A DNA stretch of 64,000 bases, taken from Neospora caninum Liverpool. Lineage: Eukaryota > Apicomplexa > Conoidasida > Eucoccidiorida > Sarcocystidae. The stretch spans positions 1,395,920 through 1,459,919 of the forward strand of contig NC_018395.1 of NCBI RefSeq assembly GCF_000208865.1. The letters are read 5' to 3'. How positions within the stretch are numbered: the first letter of the stretch is position 1; the number at the start of each line of letters is the position of its first letter. The notes beneath the pieces were generated by a model. The model searched no databases. It was given only the letters and a program-made list of their open reading frames with translations, and was not told the DNA's origin. The position numbers and the translations under genes are program-made. This document shows, piece by piece, positions 34,961-45,993 of the stretch.

Positions 34961-37286
34961 CTATGTGTTTACGTAAGTGCCTCCCTGAATATTGTACGTG
35001 AGCCCCACCTCCGGTGTAGTATCACTCACTTGCTTTGCCTCGTCTTTTTCCTTGAGTTTAGCAGCCACGGGATTGTAGTTTGCGTCTCGCTGAGGCGGTG
35101 GAACACCTCCCGTAGGACGTGGCGGTCTGTGAAGTTCAGGGATGTCTAACTCTTGCGCCTTCTGGACAGCCCACCGATGATACCAGTACTCATTTATCCT
35201 GTTCTTGTACCTCTTCATTCTTTTGTAATCTTCGGGACGCAGATCCTGGAAAATGGCGGAGACATCGCAGCAGCGTCTCTACATGATTGCTCCAGATCTG
35301 TAAAGATACGAGAGATGACTTGTGAGAGTTTCAGGGTGACTCCCAACGCCCATGTGAATGCGGTCACCACTTTTCAGGTGCATTCGGTCTGAGCCCCGGC
35401 ACACTAGGCAGTGGATGCCACATAAATACTTTAACTCCTACGACGTGCGGACACGGGCGTTAACACGCCCCTGCCATTCTTGTTTTCACAGGTTCCTTAC
35501 TGAAAAAGCTGGAAGACAATAATACGTCCAGGTACTCTTCTCCAGGTAAAAGTCGCTACACTGCAAGCTAATTGCCGCAGTAGCCTCCTCTAGAGTATCG
35601 AACATTCCTGAGAGTTGTCCCGCAGAACAGGAAAGCCACCACGGTGAGAACAGGAAGGTCGGGATTCGCCGTAGTCCCGTGGCTACGTGGTTTATATATC
35701 GTTTTTGTGGTGAAGCAATTGGCACGTGCCACGCAAACTGAAAAAGTTCCAATATCATTTCAAGGGTCACAGCAACAACGTAAAGGGCATGACATTTTAT
35801 GTCGGGCGTCTTTTGGACTGGACATGCTATAGTATGTGGCATCGTCTAGAGCGTCATTTAGGTTATTTTGCCCATCATGGTCAAGGCGCCAAGGTGTCCG
35901 GTGTTAAAGCATGATGAACCTTCCGTATGCAGCAGCATCGTTTACTTGCAACTACCGCATTTGAAGCAAGGAAAGATAAAATTGTTGCGAACCGAGGTTA
36001 GTGAGGACCTTTCATACCCTGTGAGTGAGAAATATTTCTATAGCGTACATATTGGAACGGTCACAGACAGGCTGTCAATCGGTCATGACAAACTCCTTCG
36101 CATGAGGTCTATTTCGATTCTAGGTTGGATGTTCAGGCCCAGGCCGCTTTCCTACAAGTCTGCAGTCAAGCTTCCTGTACTTCTAACATGGGTTGAGTTA
36201 TTTGTTTGGGCGTTACGGTTAACACCAGATTGACGGCAACACCATTGTATGTTACATACGCTGGGCTACCTCTTTCTGTAGACGCCGGTGCCTGCATCGG
36301 CAGGAACCGACCGACAACCCCTTACCCGTTTGATCAATAGCTACTGCAATTGTCGGATCGTGATGGGGCTTGTCAGCAAGATCTCTGGCCATGACACAGG
36401 CGACCGTACCATCCGCCTGAACTTTCCAGTAGCAATCGTCTTCGGGATTGTAGAAAAAGTTTGACTTTCGCCCTCCACCTGTCATATAGTGGACGCGAAA
36501 TTTCTTCTCGAGGTTCTTCTGCTTGGAGATCTCCTTGTGGAACGGTGTATACGCAACGCTTGGATGAGGAAGAGTGGCTGGCGCTGGTGTCACTTGTATG
36601 TTGAACCTGTCCCTCCGTACGCTATTGATCATTTGCATATATTGTTCCACAGGAGGATTTATGCTTTGGTATGTAATCGATTCTTGTTGTATTCTATCTG
36701 CGTCGTGGTCCGCCAGGAACTGCACAACATTATTGTTTTTGTACCGGCGCCGTTTCTCTCTGAATTCGAGTTCCTCTTTGCTGGGTTCTGCTTTGCCTTT
36801 GAGCCCCGACGCTGCCCTGGAAACGAACCAGCTATTCCTTCTTCTCTGGTAGTCTTTGAGTTCCTCGTAGCGGGACGAGTTCAGGGTGGCGGCAGCCTCT
36901 CGTGACTCCCAAGAATCCATTCCTTGTGGTGGAGATGTTGCATGTGCAATCTGCTCGAGTCTACTAGTATATAGTGCTGTGTGATTTGGTGAGGATTCCT
37001 CCCCGAATCGTATCGATTGCCGAGAGGGCTCATTGTCGAGGAGTAGCGGTGTCTCTTGGAGACCGTCGATGGCATCAGAAGAGGGAGTCAAGCTCGTGAG
37101 ATGCGAAGCTCTCACGTTGTTTCGGGCAACATCTGCACGGCACGGCGAGTGCAGCTCGGAACGTTCGGCTGTCACCTCAAATCTGGCACACTGCCAAGGA
37201 ACTACACATCCAGATGGTACAAGAACTATAACACACGCCTGCATTAACCGTAACAAACGTGGAAATGTGGCATGGTAACAGGGCAT
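34961..37286 (-). CDS. Orphan protein with N-terminal signal-like segment, three exons
   Basis: Exons 37286-36326, 35607-35501 and 35245-34961 (stop) join in phases 1 and 0 to 450 residues. Donors are GTAAGG at both introns. The start ATG has a good context (CCCACCATGC). Residues 1-33 contain a basic stretch followed by a hydrophobic core (LMQACVIVLVPSG), which could be a signal peptide or organelle-targeting segment. Residues about 125-330 are charged and include paired basic/aromatic motifs (DYQRRRNSWF, FREKRRRYKNNN) and a compact block HYMTGGGRKSNFFYNPEDD with CYWKVQADG. The C-terminal 95 residues contain RINEYWYHRWAVQKAQELD and then a Pro-rich, likely flexible tail. The character resembles a lineage-specific secreted or organellar subunit, but no family was recognised. 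The second exon is short (107 bases) and rests on phase agreement at both ends. Confidence 0.65.
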
Positions 37287-38668
37287 GGTGGGAAACTTCT
37301 GAAAAAAAAGAGTAGGTGGACCATGACGGGCTGCGTATCAAGTCAGTCCACCTCATGGAAGTATTGAGCAACCGTACCACAAAAAGAAAATGGTGACTTC
37401 ACACACAGACACAGATTTGGGTCCCTTCATGTGGATCCCACGACAGCAACCCCCTGATCTCGTGCAAACGCACAATTCACATCCCGAGTGCAAACTAAGT
37501 TAACGTCTGCGATTGACCGATACAAAAGACGGACGACATCATTGTTTCTCAAAGTGTGTTGTGATTATCGGGAGTTTATTACTGAAATGCAAGCTGCTCT
37601 GCGTACGTTTTTGCTGGCCGCCTAATGCACGGTTCGATCTGTGCGTGTTCTGGCTGGTCGCGTCTTCAATGTTCGCAGCTAGCCAGGTGTTTCCGTTCCG
37701 CTGACTAAATTGACTACTTTTTGCGGTGTCGTGGATCGATTACTACGAACACGGTGCTGCAGTCGCCAGGATGCCTCAACAAATGGGTGTGGCTGCTTCA
37801 AAATCCTCTTTACGTACACTGATTATCAACGTTTTCTAGATCCATCGATCATGTTGAATGAGTGCCGAAGTCAGTAGACGCTCCTTCCAAGCGGTACCGA
37901 ATTTTGTTCCGATTTCAGCGCAAAGCAGGACTGATCCACCGGCTCTTCCAAAGAGTCAGCCTCTCTGCTGTAGAAACCATGTTAATGTGGCACCAAGACG
38001 TTGTCAGGGGGTGCCACCTTTTCTTGCGATGAATCATTGGGCTACTTTCTCATGACCCCTTTTAGCCATACTTATACTGGACGTGGGAGCCGGAGCCCCC
38101 CTGCGTAGCTACCCGAAAAATGTGCCGTCTGCCAGAAACTGACATGAAGGTACCCTTGATGCTCCATTCTGACGAAGTGCTCCACACACAACATTTGCGT
38201 ATGCATCATTTTGCTTGTCTGTAAGAAGCCTGTGGCTATTTACATAGGGGTAGAGAAAAGAAACAAGTTGAGCGAGAAGCGTATATGTGTACTGTTCCGC
38301 AGGCGGCACAAGAAAGGCCACTTTCGTCGATTCCCCAGTTAAAGCACTTGTCCATGAGTTAGCCAGTGTTGCTGGACTGCAACGGAAACCATATTCGCCC
38401 CGCTGAGTACTAGACGTAAGAATAGAGGAGTATAACTATTGACGACGTCTTCCAAGGCGAATATATCACGAAGCTAGAATAAACGGCTCGTTCCAGGCAG
38501 TTAGTCGGGGTGGCTTTGCAGCCTCAACAGGACGCACTCGATATGCTTGTCGGCAAGTTCCTGACTGAAACGATTTCCTTAAACAAGTAGAAGAGTTTTA
38601 TCACTTCCGATGTGCCCTACACCGGAAAAAAAGTCCCTACATACACATGTTCTGTCGTTTTTCTCTCG
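37287..38668. other. Gap upstream of the three-exon orphan; no supported gene
   Basis: This region should carry the promoter of the leftward orphan (start 37286) and the 3' UTR of the leftward FAM13-like gene (stop at 38669). Frames are short and unremarkable on both strands. No repeat or RNA gene was seen. Confidence 0.4.
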
Positions 38669-41600
38669 TTACACACAGAACTCGTGTCGGTTTTGGTCGA
38701 AGACTTCGGAGGGTATGGTGTCATCATCGGGTCCACGTTGACAGAGAGTGGTGTGGGATGGAGTAGCCGAAAGGCGAGTCTGCTGCCTTTCAACGAGTCT
38801 CGAAATTTCTTGTTTCACATCTTTGTATCTTCTGTACTCCCTCTCGATGGGAGCAATGTCTTTGTAGAGTCGAACATGTCTCCCCGTCTCTGAAATGAAG
38901 TTCGCCTGGTACGTCAGCAGTTTCGTTCTCAGCTGCCGCTTTTCCTGCTGGAGCCGCAGGAGTCGCTGCTCTATCTCATCCGCACTTCCGCCTGCCACTT
39001 CTTCACCTTTCCGCAAACTTCCACGTCCCTCATTACTGACTACAGCGCTCGTATGACCGCTACTCAACACTCCCGCTCCTACAGCTGCGTCTCGGCTGTC
39101 ATTTCGAACAATATGAGAGAACGATGTCGCCACATCGCCAACAGGCTGCGATGCAGATCTGCCTACGGAATTTTGTCTGCCACTCGCCCCCATTTTCTCC
39201 ACACTGCCCGAACTAGGTGTTTCACGCTCTGCGCCCTGGGACGTAGTGCCGCTGGTATTGCCAGCTAGACACGTGGCTTTCCCCTTCTGCCGCAAAAGGT
39301 CAGAACTAGAGATTCCATTGGCTCCAGTGATGCCGCCTACTGTGCTCCGCCGCGGTTCCTCGAACTTCTCGCCACCACTCCGTCTTCGCTCAAGAGCTCT
39401 GCTGCCCGCTACCGCCTTGTCACTTCTTCCCCCGCAACTTATCGTTGCTTCGTGGGAGAGAGTTACCCCGGCGTTCCCAAACCTGTCTACGTGGTATCCC
39501 GGACTCGCCGTTTCTGCGGCGAGGTTCTGCTTGTCTACTCGCAGTTCTGTCTCTTCCCAAGCTACTCTCCTCCCTCCCGCCTCTTTCATGCTGAGAGCAC
39601 ATGAGCCCATTGAATCTACCTTCGACAAGGTGGGCCCAGCTGCCTTTTCCAGAGCTCCAGCGCTCACACGACTGGTGACCACACACTGACGTGTCTGCCG
39701 TACGCTTGCCGTTCCAGTTCCTCGGACGGTGTCCCCATCCAGTTCGCTGTCAAACACCCCGGAATCGTTCCGTTTAGGGCTGGGCACGACGACCGCACCC
39801 TGTGAAATTCGCTGTGTGACTCCTGGTACGCGATCTGAGCTCTCTGTTGCCTCTTTCTTCCCCTCTGAAATGCCATGCAAACCTCCTGGCCTGTGAGACA
39901 TTGCCGCCTGCAGTTTCGAAGGCTCACTGCTCGACCGATCAGCACTAGACGGCTCCGTGTGCGCCCGAGAGAAGGAGTCCGGCCCTAAACCAGCTGAGCG
40001 TCTCGAAACCGGAGCCGAAGTCAACCCTCTATGGCCGTCACCGGCAGTGGAGGCCTCTCTCGGTTTTCGTGCGACAGCATGCTGTGAAGAAAGCGACTTT
40101 ACTGATTCTCGTGACGAGACAGCTGAATGCCACCTCGAGTCACGCCTGCCGTCTGAGACAGGTTGCACTGGCTCTGCTGGAGCGGCTACACTCAGGTTTT
40201 CTTCTGAAGCAAAGGTGGTAGCGACGGACCGCCCTGTGTGCTGCTCCCCTTCCTGGTACTCAAGGCGAAGCAGAACGCGACGAAGATACTGGTAGTGAGA
40301 GTAGAGAGGACGAAGGGGTTCCTTGTCCGGACGCCCCGGCTGTCTGCCGTACCGCCTTTCGAAGGCGAGATCGTACGCTCTAAGCTCTTCCTTCAACCGG
40401 CGCTTACTGAAAGCAACGAGGGCATGCATATGGCTCTCGCCGTCGCGGGCTTTTGGATGCTGCCTGCGCGCTCCGCATGCTTCGATCGCAGCCGCTCTCA
40501 AGCGCTCGCAACACGCCGACAACCACGAGTGAACAAAGATGTTCAAGTCACCTTGATCGCGCTGAAGTGAAGACTGAGACGAAGGCGAACCATCTCCACC
40601 CTTTCCTCCGTCCGCTGAACCCGAATGGAGTCGAACTGCCGCCGCCGCCGCAGAGACTGCTGCTGCGGCCGCTGCAACCGCGGCCTCCACAGGATCTCGG
40701 ACGAGAGTGTGCTCCATGGCCATGCTGGACGAAGAACTGGATGGCGACAGAGGGTGCTGAGAAATCAACACCATCAAGATCCGCAAAGACAGAAAAGCTC
40801 CGGTTCGCAGAAAGACAGTCGGGTCAAATGCTTACCTGTGGGCGACCTCTACGAACAAATAGGTGTGCCATCTACTTGTACCCACGAACATCCACGCATT
40901 TACCCGTGTAGCTTAGCATAGGCGCTTACGAGGCACCATTCTGTAAGCTGGATCCTGTGGGTGAACCGTCACTGCCTTTCCTGTCCTCAGATGCACGGAC
41001 ACACTTTCTTTTGTGTTTGGCCACACTACCTGGGTGCTAAAATTCAGAACTCACCGCGCTTTTGAGAGTCGTGCATGCACTGGACGATTCCGCGCCGTCG
41101 GAACAAAGACTGGGGTCTTGTGCCACATCTCTGTCTTTGCTGGAGGAGGATAAACGGCGCGAGGTCCGAGAAACCACGCGCAGGCCGTTCCGTGCCTCCC
41201 GACATTCTCTCGCCTCTTCCTCTCGCACGGGTTGCGCTTCCCTTTCTTTCTCCTCTGCGGACTGCGACAATCCATCAAGCCCTGCAGTCGACGCAGCGGG
41301 AGCGACGCCATCTGCGGACACTGGCAAATCGGTGAAGAGCCTCTCCTGTCTCTTCTGTTTCATTGCTTTCCCTTTTTCCTTTGTTTTCTCGGTAGATTCC
41401 CGGCCGCTCAGTGCACGGCTCTCTCGACCCTCTCGCACGTGGCCGTTCAGCGCATCTACGCCAAACAGGTCAGAGTGCGTGGTTGAGGGCACGGGCGTAT
41501 CATCTGAGTGTAGGCGGCGTTGTTCTTCCGGAAAGAACGCGAGGGGGGCGTTAGGCGGACCTGTCTCTACCGACGCTGCACTGTCCGCCTCGGCTGACTC

Positions 41601-42728
41601 CTCTGTGTAACGTCTCTTTTCCTTCCCTCCGGACGCCCGTACATCTTCCGGTTTTGCCTGTTCCGCCGTTGACGAAGCAGCGCGTCGACTGCGTCCGGCT
41701 TCGTGTCGGTCGCCGAAACTGCTTCCTTGCGCGTCGCGTTCCAGCGAGGCAGCAGAGCGCGGCGAAGAAGACCCGGAACGCCGAAACTTCGTTTGGAACA
41801 CATGAATCTGTTTTCTGGGGCTGATTGGAGGACTCAGCGCCTCCTCGCCAGTGCGGCTCTCTGAACTCGACATCCTCTGCCGGGGCTGAGATGCGTCCTC
41901 CCCGCCTTCCGCTTCGTCCGCTTGGTGCGGACTCGGGGTGTCTGCTGACTCCGAGAACGCGACGTCACCTCTCTGGGTAGCCCGAATCCGTTCAGAGTCG
42001 GCACTCAAAAAGCTTTCGGGAGTTTCCCAGTAAGCATGCCCCCCGGCCTCGGCCTCTCCGGCGACGGTCCCCGAGGTGTGCACGAGATGGCTTTGTCCCT
42101 CTTCCCCAGTCGAAAGCGACTCCTCGTCTTCCGGCCGCAAAGGCCACTCGCCCCAGCCCTTGGTGCCGCCGCTGCGAGAGCACGCCGAGCTCGCCGAGGC
42201 AGTGCGGACGTGGTTGAGACTCGGCTCTTCCCTCTCTGCGCCGAAGAGAAACTCCCCGTCGAGGTATCCGAGAACAGGCAACCCGTCTTCTTCCTCTATT
42301 GCTGCCTCTTCCCGATACAGGTGTCTAGGCATCGCAACTGTCTTGTGTGGAATCTTTTTGATCCTGCATCCCCGCAGGAGGTAGCCGTGCTTTCCATCTC
42401 TCTGCTCGCCCTCCGTCAGCGCAAACATGCCACGCATGCGGGTTGGCGCGCCAGCAGGGGAGGCGCCTACGGCCGCTTGCCGTGCCCGACTCGGTGTCAA
42501 CGCATCGCGAGACGGGGATCCCGAAACTGGACACCAGCGCCGAATGGCGCCCTGCAGATCTGCGGCCAGGAAAAGGAGGTTCTGATGATGTTGCTGAGCC
42601 GCCAAGGCAGCCACCGCCGCGACTGCGCCAGGCCCAGACGTCCCCGAGAGCCCAGAGAGACAGCACACGCTGTCCTCGCCCTCCGATCCTGCCCCGACTG
42701 GCAGCTCGTGCGCCAGAGAGGTCTGCAT
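38669..42728 (-). CDS. FAM13-type C-terminal-module protein
   Basis: Two exons, 42728-41055 and 40756-38669, join across a GTGAGT donor and a TTGATTTCTCAG acceptor in phase 0, giving 1253 residues. The first 560 residues are mostly Ser/Glu/Arg-rich and probably disordered, apart from a block near residues 105-155 (RIKKIPHKTVAMPRHLYREE). After the intron comes a poly-Ser/poly-Ala stretch, then at about 670-725 KRRLKEELRAYDLAFERRYG ... PLRPLYSHYQYLRRVL. At about 1155-1220 comes EKRQLRTKLLTYQANF ... YRRYKDVKQEISRL. Both match the pattern of the two helical modules at the C-terminus of animal FAM13A/B (basic helix, F..x.GR, a KE/P..x.Y spacer, second helix). No RhoGAP domain was seen. The molecular role of these modules is poorly defined; protein-protein contacts are inferred. 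The first ATG after the upstream basic stretch was chosen as start. Confidence 0.65.
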
Positions 42729-45700
42729 GGTCGCCGAGAACCCACGAAGGAGGGGAAATAACCCCGACACGAAAGGACAAGAGAAACGCGGGAGAGACGA
42801 ACTAGGCGATGCACGTACATCTAGGAGGCACCGGGGCCGCCTCCTTCTGCCTCTTCTCTCTGCCCTCGAACGAAGGATACAGCCAGACGTGATCCACAAA
42901 AACGATCATGAAGACAGTGATTTTACCTGGTCAGGCCCCATTGCAGAAGATGGGACAAAAAACGCACTGATATATATATATATATATATTTATATGCTGG
43001 TGCCGAGTGGCAGAGATGACTACGGTGGCCGAGGACTGAGAATTCAGTTCGTCACGACTGGAGCTGACGCGGCGTGAAGAAATTGAGAGACGCGAGAAAA
43101 AAGAGAGGAAACGGAGCAGCGGCTACAGACGAAGAGAGAGTCGAGATGGAAAGGCAGGCGAGGAGAGCTGACTGCATCCGATGCTCCGGCACCTCGAACC
43201 ACCCCGTTCCGGTTCGGCGGGGGGAACGACAGACCAACCCGGCGCGAAGGTACGGAGGCTGCGGCAAAGTTCTCGCTCAGAAATACACGTCGGGCCAAAC
43301 ACACGAAGTAGCTTAAAAACAAGATGGAATGCGGACGTCTTTCCTGTGAAACCAGATATGCCGACAAGGCTTTGAAAAGACACAGGATTCCACGTGAGCC
43401 AATCACCACAGACCGCAGACTGCGGCAAAGGACGAACTTGGCCTGCTGTGCTGCTTCGCATTTCAACCGCGAGTTACCTGAACGCCGCAGAGACACCCGC
43501 GACCGCTGCGAAGCCGGAGCTCCTAGCCCCAAGCAAGGCGACAATGGCGTGTAAAAACTGGACACTTCTTGCCCTGTCTTCCCATTGGCGACACACGGAC
43601 AGGAACCCTCCACCTTCCGCTACATCGAGGCATTCGGATGCGCAGGTACGCGGAAGAAAACGTTTTTCCATGACAGGAACAGAACAATCCCCAAAAGACA
43701 GCGGGTTGAAGCTCTTTGCCGCTATGAGACAACAGCTAGATGGCTGTTATGGCGGAGTCCAGTTAGCACGAGCAATTCATCTGCATCATGGAGTGCAGCG
43801 GAAAAAAGCGGTAGCCACACTCGCAGAACGCGAAAAAAGTCAGGAGATCGGACTCGCTGCTGGCGGAATAACGCAACAGGAGATACCAGAAAGACTACAG
43901 GAGACAGAGCGCGCAGGAGCGAAAGTTCGGACCACGTACGGGCAGCAAAAGAGAGAAACGCATCCCGCGAAAACTTCAAGACGTTTCCTGGCGCCTAGAG
44001 AAAACAGGCAAATAAGCATAACTTTCATAGAGAACACTACCGGGTGGATTTTCCGAAGGCGATGTGACACGCACGAGGCAGCTGCGCGGTGCTGTGGAAA
44101 TTGTTGCCTTGCACTGCTCTCTTCTGTTCTATCACCATCCAAACCACACTCATGCATTTCAGAGAAAAAATCACGTGATTTCTCGTGGCCTGACTGTTGG
44201 TCCGGCCGCGTTTCGGCCTTCAGAGAAGAGCCACCCCTTTTTGAAGACCCGAATGCCCAAGAAGACACGCATAGGGACGCATTCCTCCCCTCCCCTTTTC
44301 GCTGAATCCACAGATGCCCTCCAGCAACGTTTCTGCCTGATTCGCTTGACGCGTGCGCGCAAATGTCAATCCAAGCGCACAGAAGGTACTCAGGACACCC
44401 ACTGGCCCACACCCTGCGCCTCTGGAAGCAGATTGCACAGCGTCTTGAGGCTCTTTCATTTGCAGGAGCGGTGGTTTTGGCCGCTGCGGCAAATGGACAC
44501 CCAGCCCCGTCACTTGATCGTCGGAGCGCGCCGCAAAGTAGTTCCCCCAACCGCAGAACCGTCAGGAAAAGCCGGAGTTTGCGGTGTCTTGTGGAGGTCC
44601 GCCGAGCAAAGTGTTCTGGAAGGCGCTTGCAGTAGGGAAAATTGCCGGCAGAACGCCAGTGACAATAAAAGAAAAGCACACGTTGAACATGAAGCCAAAA
44701 CCACTGATAGAGGATGCTTTTTGCGCCACATAACGAAGGAAAAAACAGGAACGGCGCAAGTGTATAGACAGTGGGCAGTTGCTAGGGAGGGGGGCAAACT
44801 GAAACGCGCGTACTGCAGACAACAAGCCGAGCAGCTAGTGCTGGAATTTTTTGCGCAGAAAAAAACATGCCAAGAGAACAGTTAACAGCTTCCCTCCTCA
44901 CCAAAACCGGAACGGAGGATACTTGGCAAGCGGCGTTTCTCCTTCTGGGTAAATTTCCATGGGGGTCCTGTACCGGCGGGTTGAACACCCAGTCCCGGGG
45001 GATGACCCGAAGTCTGCCACCCACGCGTGAAAAGTTACTGGAACGAATCCTGACAACGAACAGAAGGTCGAGAATCAGAAGTAAGCGGCGAAAAAAGGAG
45101 CACACCAGCACTGAGACCACTTTATGTGGAAGAACTACCTGTATCAGGGCTCTTCCTCGACCCGCTTTTGTGAAACCGTTGAGACCCCCCAGGGAGTGTC
45201 AACCGCCACGCTGCGTTTCCACGGCAACGGCACCCCTCGTTTCTTTCCCCAATTTTGAAAACACACACATGTGTAACATCGCTGTCCGCAGGAAGCCGCT
45301 TCGTTTTTCTTTTCAAGAGACACCTCGTTTCCTCCAGCTGCTCTGATGCAGCGGCAGCAGACTGACTGGGGGGCCGGCGCACACTGCGGGCTTCAGGGCG
45401 GAGCGAAGAAACGAAAGAGTGCGACTTGTCTTTGCCTCTCCAGTGTGGATGGAAGACGGACTGCCTACATTAAAGTACTGGTCGATGAGGACGGAGCCAA
45501 CCAAAGCGTTCGGCTGGCCTTTCCGTCGCTCCTTGTGCACTCCCTATCACTGAGAACCCCTGTCCCCCGGGCAGTGCCTTAAAACTCGGCCGCGGTGACA
45601 CGCGTCCTGCCTGCTGTATCTATCCTGAGAACATTCCCACCCTGTCTCCTCTCTGCACAGGGGCGCAATTCGCCACCGCACATCTTGCTCGTGTTTCTCT

Positions 45701-45993
45701 TTTTGTGCCGAAGCACGCGGTCGTCTGCTCTTGTTTCTCTCCAGGATCCGTAACGGAAGAGCTCTACCGCCTGAGCTGCATACAGGGTGATTTCGCGCTC
45801 TGAAACGCTCCTCCCCCCTCAACGTTCGACCGTTCCTTCCTCCCAGGGCTTCTTGCTCTCTTTTCTCTTCCCGTTTTCCTCCGTTTCGGTCCTCTGGACA
45901 CACGCATTTCGCTATTCCGAGACCAGCGCACCGGTGAACACACGCAAAAGCTCCACTTTCCACTTTGCCGCCTTCCGCTCGCGCGAGCCTTCC
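42729..45993. other. Divergent intergenic region between FAM13-like and helicase genes
   Basis: The 3.3 kb between two divergent starts must hold both promoters and 5' UTRs. Several overlapping frames of 90-300 codons occur on both strands around 43.4-44.9 kb, but they overlap each other, lack motifs and have no convincing splice partners. A short (AT)10 run lies at 42970-42989. No gene is supported here. Confidence 0.45.
42970..42989. repeat. (AT)10 microsatellite
   Basis: A simple dinucleotide run about 240 bases upstream of the FAM13-like start codon, probably within or near its promoter or 5' UTR. Length polymorphism between strains is likely. Confidence 0.9.

Noticed and set aside
43394..44885. 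Overlapping frames of 270-300 codons on both strands
   Set aside because: They overlap one another, sit in the divergent promoter region, show no domain-like sequence, and no exon chain with consistent phases could be built.
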